In this document: positions 58,593 to 64,000 of the stretch, one piece after another
How the letters are laid out: the number at the start of each line of letters is the position of its first letter
Numbering within the stretch: the first letter of the stretch is position 1
The notes under the pieces: model-generated
What the model was told of the DNA's origin: nothing
Database searches by the model: none
The model's input: the letters and a program-made list of their open reading frames with translations, nothing else
From: SZUA-36 sp963727635
GTDB lineage: Bacteria; Pseudomonadota; Gammaproteobacteria; Xanthomonadales; SZUA-36
Direction of reading: 5' to 3'
Length of the DNA: 64,000 bases
Assembly: GCA_963727635.1 (NCBI GenBank)
Contig: CAVSHP010000021.1
Location: forward strand, 513,308-577,307
Translations under genes and position numbers: made by a program

Positions 58593-59592
58593 ATGGTGCG
58601 CGAAACTCTCATTATCGCCGAAGCGGGTGTTAACCATAATGGCGACATGGATATTGCAAAGCGATTAATTGACACTGCAGCAAATGCCGGCGTCAATATG
58701 GTTAAGTTTCAGACTTTTAAGGCGAAGAACTTGCTCACAAAAAATGCCACGAAGGCTGACTACCAAGTGAAAAACAATGATGTTAAGGAAACGCAGTACG
58801 GTATGATTCAACGGCTAGAATTATCCCGCACGAAGCATCATCAGCTAATAAATCATTGTGTGACCAAGGGGGTGAGGTTCTTTTCACAGGTTTCGATTCC
58901 AAAAGCATTGATCTGTTGATTGAGTTAGGTGTGGATACCTTGAAGATTCCTTAGGAGAAATTACCAATCTTCCGTACCTTCGCCACATTGGCCGTCAAGG
59001 ACTGCCAATAATCCTCTCAACAGGCATGGCGACTCTCGCCGAAATAGAAGCAGCGCTGAAAATACTGGAAGCTGGTGGCACGCCACAAAATCGAATCACT
59101 GTGCTTCATTGCAATACCGAATACCCTACACCAATGGTTGATGTAAACCTGCGGGCAATGTGTACCATTCGAGATACATTTATGTGGCAGTGGGTTATTC
59201 AGATCATACGCTTGGGATAGAAGTACCGATTGCAGCTGTGGCAATGGGTGCAACGGTGATAGAAAAACATTTCACGCTTGATCGCAGCTTGCAGGCCGAT
59301 CACGAGGCCAGTCTGGAACCTGACGAACTCAAGGCAATGGTCGGCTATTCGAAATATCGAGAAGGCGATGGGTGATGGAATCAAGCGGCCGAGCCCAAGT
59401 GAGACCAAGAACATTCCCATTGCCCGAAAGTCAGTTGTTGCTGCGAAGTCTATTCAAGCAGGTGAAGTGTTTTCCGAAATAAACCTTGCAGTTAAAAGAC
59501 CAGGTATGGGTATTTCACCGATGCGCTGGGATGAGTTGCTGGGCCAAACTGCATCGCGTGACTATGAGCCAGATGAGTTAATTGAGTTATGA
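58593..59592 (+). CDS. legI: Nonulosonate (legionaminate/sialate) synthase, at least four indels
   Basis: NeuB-family enzyme condensing phosphoenolpyruvate with a 6-carbon amino sugar. Conserved pieces in order: IIAEAGVNHNGDMDIAKRLI, MVKFQTFKA, then after about 58883 LLIELGVDTLKIP, after about 58953 GEITNLPYLRHIG, LSTGMATLAEIE, LHCNTEYPTP, after about 59180 VAVGYSDHTLGIEVP, MGATVIEKHFTLDR, and after about 59345 a C-terminal SAF (antifreeze-like) domain. The first three breaks read as single-base losses. Joined length is about 335 residues, normal for the family. The stop overlaps legG by 4 nt. Confidence 0.85.
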
Positions 59593-60760
59593 GCAGAAAG
59601 ATCTGTGTCGTTACCGGTACTCGCGCGGAATATGGCTTGTTACGTTGGTCATGAGGGAATAAAAGACGCACCTGATCTACGTTACAAATTATAGCTACAG
59701 GTATGCATCTCGCACCTCAATATGGCGAAACCTGGCGAGATCTGAGCCGACGGTTTGCTATCAATCGAAAAGTCGACATGTTGCTAAATGCTGATACGCC
59801 TATTGGAATTACCAAATCAATGGGGCAAGGCATGATCGGTTTCGCCGATGCATTGTTTGAGCTGCAACCGGATATTTTGGTTGTATTGGGGGATAGATTT
59901 GAAATTTTATCAGTGGTGTCGAGTGCATTGGTTGCACTAATTCCGGTGGCACATTTGCATGGCGGAGAGACGACCGAGGGGGCCATGGATGAAGCTATCC
60001 GACATGCCATAACAAAGATGTCTCATCTCCATTTTGTGGCTGCAGAGGAATATCAGCAACGCGTGATCCAGATGGGTGAAAACCCTGATTGTGTGTTTCT
60101 TGTTGGTGGGCTCGGCGTAGACAATATCAAGCGGTTAAAATTATTGGATCGCGAGCAACTCGAAAGAAGTTTGGATTTCGACTTAGGCAATAGAGCTTAC
60201 TAATAACATTTCATCCGGTAACTCTGGAAAGAGACAGCGCCAAAATACAAATGACTGAGTTGTTGGCTGCTTTAATATGGAGATAGACACTCAACTTATT
60301 TTCACGATGCCCAATGCAGATGCTGAAAGCAGTGAAATCATCAGATTGATAGAGTCTTTTGTAGAAGTTCATGACAATGCTCGTGTTTATACTTCGCTTG
60401 GGCAACTGCGTTATCTATCCTGTATCAAGCATGTCGATGGCGTGGTAGGTAACTCTTCTAGCGGTTTGGCGAGGTACCATCTTTCAATAAAGGCACCATC
60501 AATATTGGTTGTCGCCAGAAGGGTAGACTCAAAGCCCAAAGCGTCATTGACTGTAAGCCTGACAGAGCAAGCATTGGAGGTGCGCTTCAACAACTTCGAT
60601 CCCCCGCCTTCAGCGCCTGCTTCCTCATGTTAAAAGCCCTTATGGCGAAGGTGGTGCGAGTCAAAAAGTTGTGACGGTTCTTCGTACCCACCCGTTGGAA
60701 GAGCTGCTTAAGAAACCTTTTTTTGACATTCAGCCAATAAGACATAAGCAATTGAAATGA
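59589..60760 (+). CDS. legG: Hydrolysing UDP-sugar 2-epimerase, multiple indels
   Basis: NeuC/LegG-family enzyme that releases UDP (or GDP) while inverting C2 of the amino sugar. It starts MSRKICVVTGTRAEYGLL at the ATGA overlap with legI. The frame breaks within 20 codons and the sequence resumes with IIATGMHLAPQYG, DILVVLGDRFEIL, AHLHGGETTEGAMDEAIRHA, then ITFHPVTLERDS, YTSLGQLRYLSCIKHVDGVVGNSSSG, and VPSFNKGTINIGDRQ. At least five base losses explain the stops. Joined length is close to 390. Which nucleotide it uses is not visible; the guanylyltransferase next door suggests GDP. Confidence 0.82.
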
Positions 60761-61810
60761 GTAGCCCTAATTATCAGGATTGGCGTAAAGCCCTGTTACC
60801 GTTGGAGTCTACTACGGCGCAAGCTATTCACAGTTTGAACGAAACTGCAATGCAAATTGTGCTTGTTATATCGCCTGAGGGCGTCCTGCGGGGAACTGTG
60901 ACTGATGGGGATATACGTCGTCGCCTAATTGACGATTGTTCTTTGGATGAGCCTTTGTCCCGGGTCGTCAAAAAAACATTTTTTTCGGTGAAACAAAGCC
61001 CTTCCCAGCGTGGTGAGGCTTTATTTTTGATGAAAAAGAATCGTATCTCGGCAATACCGGTGGTCGATGAACAGATGCGCCCTGTGGGTATAGAGCTTCT
61101 ATTGGAGCCTACAGCAACGGGAGAAAAGAGGAGCTTGTTGTATTGATGGCAGGGGGCATGGGAATGCGATTGCGCCCGATGACCAGTGATGTTCCCAAAC
61201 CCATGCTGAAAGTAAGAGGAAAACCAATCCTCCAGCATATAATTGAACAGTTAATTGATCAGGGCTTTCAGCATTTCGCTATCACCTTGAACTACTTGGG
61301 GCAGTGGTGCAGGAATTTTTTCAGGATGGCTCTGCATGGGATGTAAGCATTACTTATACTCAGGAGAGTCTGCCGCTTGGTACCGCAGGTGCAATTCGGC
61401 TTATTGAACCAGCACCGCAAAAGACCTTCGTAGTGATGAATGCTGATGTCATCTCTCCTTTCGAAGTGAACGATATGCTGGAGCATCATTATTCGCACGG
61501 TGTCTCGGCCACTATGGCGGTATCTTTGCAAAGGACTGATCTAGCGTATGGAGTTGTTCAGACCAAAGATGGAAAAATTACACAAATTGAGGAAAAGCCG
61601 TCACTGCAGCACCTCGTTAACGCCGGACTTTATGTGCTCGAACCGGAAGCACTAAATTTGATACCGGAAAACCAGGCATATAACATGACCGATCTTTTTC
61701 GGGACTTAATAGCGCGTGGTGATTCAACACAGGCATTCGCGCTTTACGAAGATTGGCTGGATATTGGTCAGCCTGAGCAATACCAGGCTGCTAATGATGT
61801 TGAACGATAA
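60757..61810 (+). CDS. CBS-domain sugar-1-phosphate nucleotidyltransferase (PtmE-like), two indels
   Basis: About 350 residues when joined. Two CBS motifs come first (ILVVISPEGVLRGTVTDGD region and ISAIPVVDEQMRPVGI). The frame shifts near 61125-61143 to the nucleotidyltransferase: LMAGGMGMRLRPMT, DVPKPMLKVRGKPIL. It shifts again near 61300 and continues with LPLGTAGAI, VVMNADVIS, ITQIEEKP and DWLDIGQPEQY. This architecture is that of the PtmE guanylyltransferase used in GDP-linked legionaminic acid synthesis of Campylobacter; other nonulosonate loci carry it too. It overlaps legG by 4 nt. Confidence 0.82.
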
Positions 61811-62511
61811 ATCTTTTCTGGCAATCATTCCTGCCCGCGGGGGAAGTAAACGACTTCCTCGAAAGAATGTCATGAATCTCGCTGGTAAACCGCTGATTGC
61901 CTGGACAATAGAGGCCGCCTTAAATAGCACTTACATCGATGAAGTGATGGTGAGTACGGATGATCGAGAGATAGCTGAAATTGCGCAACAGTACGGAGCA
62001 AGTGTTCCTTTTTTTAGACCAACTGAACTGGCTACTGACTTGACTTCTACGTTCGATGCAATCAAGCATACGCTCGATTTTTATGCTGAAATGGGAGAGA
62101 AATATGATTTTTCAGTGCTTCTCCAACCGACTTCACCTCTGCGGGAATCCAGACATATTGATAATGCTATCAATCTCCTGAAGACTAAAAATGTGTGCGA
62201 TTATATGCATGTAAACTTGAAATGGCGCATTCGCCGATAACGGGATAACGACAGCCGCAATGGAAATAGGAGTAGTTTTTAAGAGATGAAGTAAAAAATA
62301 AGGAGCAGGCCCGGAAAACTTTGCTTATCAACTTAATGGGGCCATTTATATCTGTAAATCAGAAAAGCTATTGGACGAAGAAAGCTTCTTCTTAAGAGAC
62401 AATATTTTTGCTTATCGTATGGATAAGCTAAGTTCGGTTGATATAGACGATGAGACTGATTTTTCTATTGCGGCGATGTTAATGCGAAACAAAATAATGT
62501 TCGATCGCTGA
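61794..62511 (+). CDS. legF: CMP-legionaminate/sialate synthetase, indels from 62200 on
   Basis: Cytidylyltransferase activating the nonulosonate for transfer. Starts ATGATG at 61794 (MMLNDKSF), inside the previous gene's end. The N-terminal signature IIPARGGSKRLPRKN and LQPTSPLRESRHID are intact. After about 62200 the frame is lost. Recognisable family pieces return at YQLNGAIYICKSEKLL and end VDIDDETDFSIAAMLM, a standard C-terminus of NeuA/LegF enzymes. The joined length of about 235 residues is normal. The damage between 62200 and 62330 is heavier than one base. Confidence 0.83.
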
Positions 62512-62583
62512 ACCAGTATTACTGGTTCCTGTTTGTATTTGTGTTCTGTTTTAAATGGTCTTTTGGCCATTTTTCACCTCTTA

Positions 62584-63839
62584 ATGTTATTTCCACTCTT
62601 ATTCTTTGATCCTTTTAAAAGACATAAGTCAATAATTTCATTTTCTGGATCGACACTAATTCTTACTGCGGTTCAGTTGGTGGCGAATATTCTGGTTATT
62701 CGGTGGATAAGTCAGGTGAGTTGGGATTTGGAACACGCTTATTGTGATTAAGAGTTATGCCTTAGTGCTCAACTTGGGAGTTACAAATGGCCTGAACCGT
62801 GAGTTACCGTTTGTCCTGGGTAGCAACTACCAGCGAATAGCAAAAAGAATAGCTGAATGTGCACTATTTGTAACATTGTTTGCATCCCTCGTGACATTTC
62901 TAAGCATAACAATTACATCGAGCCTATTAGCAAATGAGTCGTTGAAATTGTCCTTTTGGGTTCTGGCTATTGTTTCAGCTATTGCGTTTATGAACATGTA
63001 TTATTCCACAACCTTCAGAACCAATCAGGCTTTTTTGATTCTTTCCAAAATCAACCTTGCTCTAACTTTGTTAGCAGCAATTAGTTTAATATTGCCTTCA
63101 AAGTATGGCTACGGCGGCTTTCTCGCCAGAATTGTGGCCATTGAAGTCATAAAATTAGTGTTATTTTTAATATTTCAGCCTTTCCCGGTTCGGCCCCATT
63201 TCAGCAGGTTTGGTTTCTTCCTTTTGATTAAAACAGGGATTCCACTTTTTGTCGGTACTATCTTTCGGCAATAACCGAAACATTTAAAAGAATCAATCTA
63301 AAAGGTGTAGCCTCTTTTGAGATGGTCGGACTTTTTTCTCCGGCATTTTCGCCATTTATTCAATCAATGGTTTATTGCCAAAATCACTCGGACAATACAT
63401 TTTTCCAAAATTGAACTATGGGTTGGGTAAAGGGCAGTCAGTGAAGAAGCTTTGGGGAAGCTGTCTTAAATTCACTCTCTTCAACATTTGTATGATGATT
63501 CCGATAATTTTTGCGGGATGGTGGTTACTCCCATATTTTATCGAACAATATTTTCCGAGATATGTCACCGGAACCTATCCGGCGCAATTGGCCCTGCTTT
63601 CAGGCGTATTAACACCCTTTGGTATGCTGATGAATTTTTTTCATTCCCTAAAAGCTTGGAGATATATCTACAGTCTTGTTACCGTTAAGGTTGTCACAAG
63701 TTTTTCATTGCAATGGATTTTGGTAAGGATGTATGAGCCATTAACTGGCATTGCTTACGGTGTGCTCGCATCAGATTTGGTGTTTGTCACGATAATGTTG
63801 GCGGCTTGTTATATTTTTCTCAGGGGTCATAAACAATAA
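62584..63839 (+). CDS. Wzx-type oligosaccharide flippase, frameshifted
   Basis: A polytopic membrane protein of the MOP/polysaccharide-biosynthesis family, about 415 residues in three frames. FSGSTLILTAVQLVANILVIRW forms the first helix. Breaks near 62720 and 63265-63375 separate LNLGVTNGLNRELP, the middle helices, and the last part (LPKSLGQYIFPKLNYGLG to FLRGHKQ). It would flip undecaprenyl-linked repeat units. The start is uncertain: ATG at 62584 is in frame but has no clear ribosome site. Base composition is among the most AT-rich of the window. Confidence 0.75.
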
Positions 63840-64000
63840 ATGGAAAATGATGATTTAAAGTACGCTGTGCTGATTATAGGCCCTTTCCAGTTTATCAACG
63901 CCTGTCGGTCTCTCAAGAATAAGATTGCTATCCTGGATAATTAAATTGAACCATATTAAAAAAAACAAAGTACTACTAATTGTTACTACTGAAATTGGCT
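63840..64000 (+). CDS. Start of a further polysaccharide gene, cut by the window edge
   Basis: ATG at 63840 overlaps the flippase stop and reads MENDDLKYAVLIIGPFQFINA before an early stop at 63942-63944. The next bases again encode a plausible strand (KVLLIVTTEIG) in another frame. The pattern of an N-terminal beta-strand followed by FQFINA reminds me of polysialyltransferase-like glycosyltransferases, but too little is present to decide. The early stop is probably another indel. Confidence 0.4.

Overview
The window is chromosomal sequence from a gammaproteobacterium. It carries one complete rRNA operon (16S, tRNA-Ile, tRNA-Ala, 23S, 5S), central carbon genes, an Ara4N lipid A modification operon and a large surface polysaccharide locus. 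The arginine operon is of the acetylated-intermediate type known from Xanthomonas: N-acetylornithine carbamoyltransferase, acetylcitrulline deacetylase and a fused N-acetylglutamate kinase/synthase. The organism therefore looks related to or similar to Xanthomonadales rather than Enterobacterales. I would not name an order from sequence reading alone.

Layout. 1-1800: end of gap and all of pgk, then a 168-nt palindrome. 1987-4249 (minus): patatin phospholipase with a C-terminal Omp85-type barrel. 4406-6178: a DUF4136 lipoprotein and a predicted outer-membrane protein. 6213-13351: a compact Ara4N operon (arnT, small flippase, arnB, split arnA formyltransferase, arnD, arnC, split arnA dehydrogenase), followed by a cupin and tRNA-Ala(CGC). 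13844-14908 (minus): a second DUF4136 lipoprotein and another lipoprotein. 15358-25726: pyk, maeB, aceE, aceF, a retropepsin-like protease and lpd. 25837-27957: cytochrome c', a diheme cytochrome c and a convergent, possibly exported, methyltransferase. 28268-35235: arg operon with an attenuator-like leader. 35260-41125: rRNA operon with tandem promoters and a strong terminator. 41478-53241: exopolysaccharide export and assembly genes (ligase, BBP2 barrel, Wza, BY-kinase, PPP phosphatase, SEL1-SPOR protein, WecA-like transferase, RfaH). They are interrupted by a winged-helix/nucleotidyltransferase gene pair with its own palindromic operator. 53244-64000: a JUMPStart/ops element, an oppositely oriented ParE-type toxin-antitoxin pair, an EPS-associated MarR regulator, a UDP-sugar dehydrogenase, a legionaminic-acid-type nonulosonate cluster and a Wzx flippase. 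This last part is visibly more AT-rich.

How the genes fit together. Glycolytic genes feed the PDH operon. The arn operon decorates lipid A or LPS core with aminoarabinose. RfaH is encoded directly before an ops site and probably antiterminates the nonulosonate operon, whose product would be linked by WecA, Wzx, Wza, Wzc and ligase functions to a surface glycan.

Quality warning. At least ten conserved genes (patatin, aceE, argC, argH, Wzc kinase, SEL1-SPOR, UDP-sugar dehydrogenase, and almost every leg gene and wzx) are split by single-base indels while both halves remain fully conserved. Indels become dense after about 55.4 kb. This pattern fits uncorrected long-read error better than gene decay, so I annotate these as single genes and state where the frame changes.
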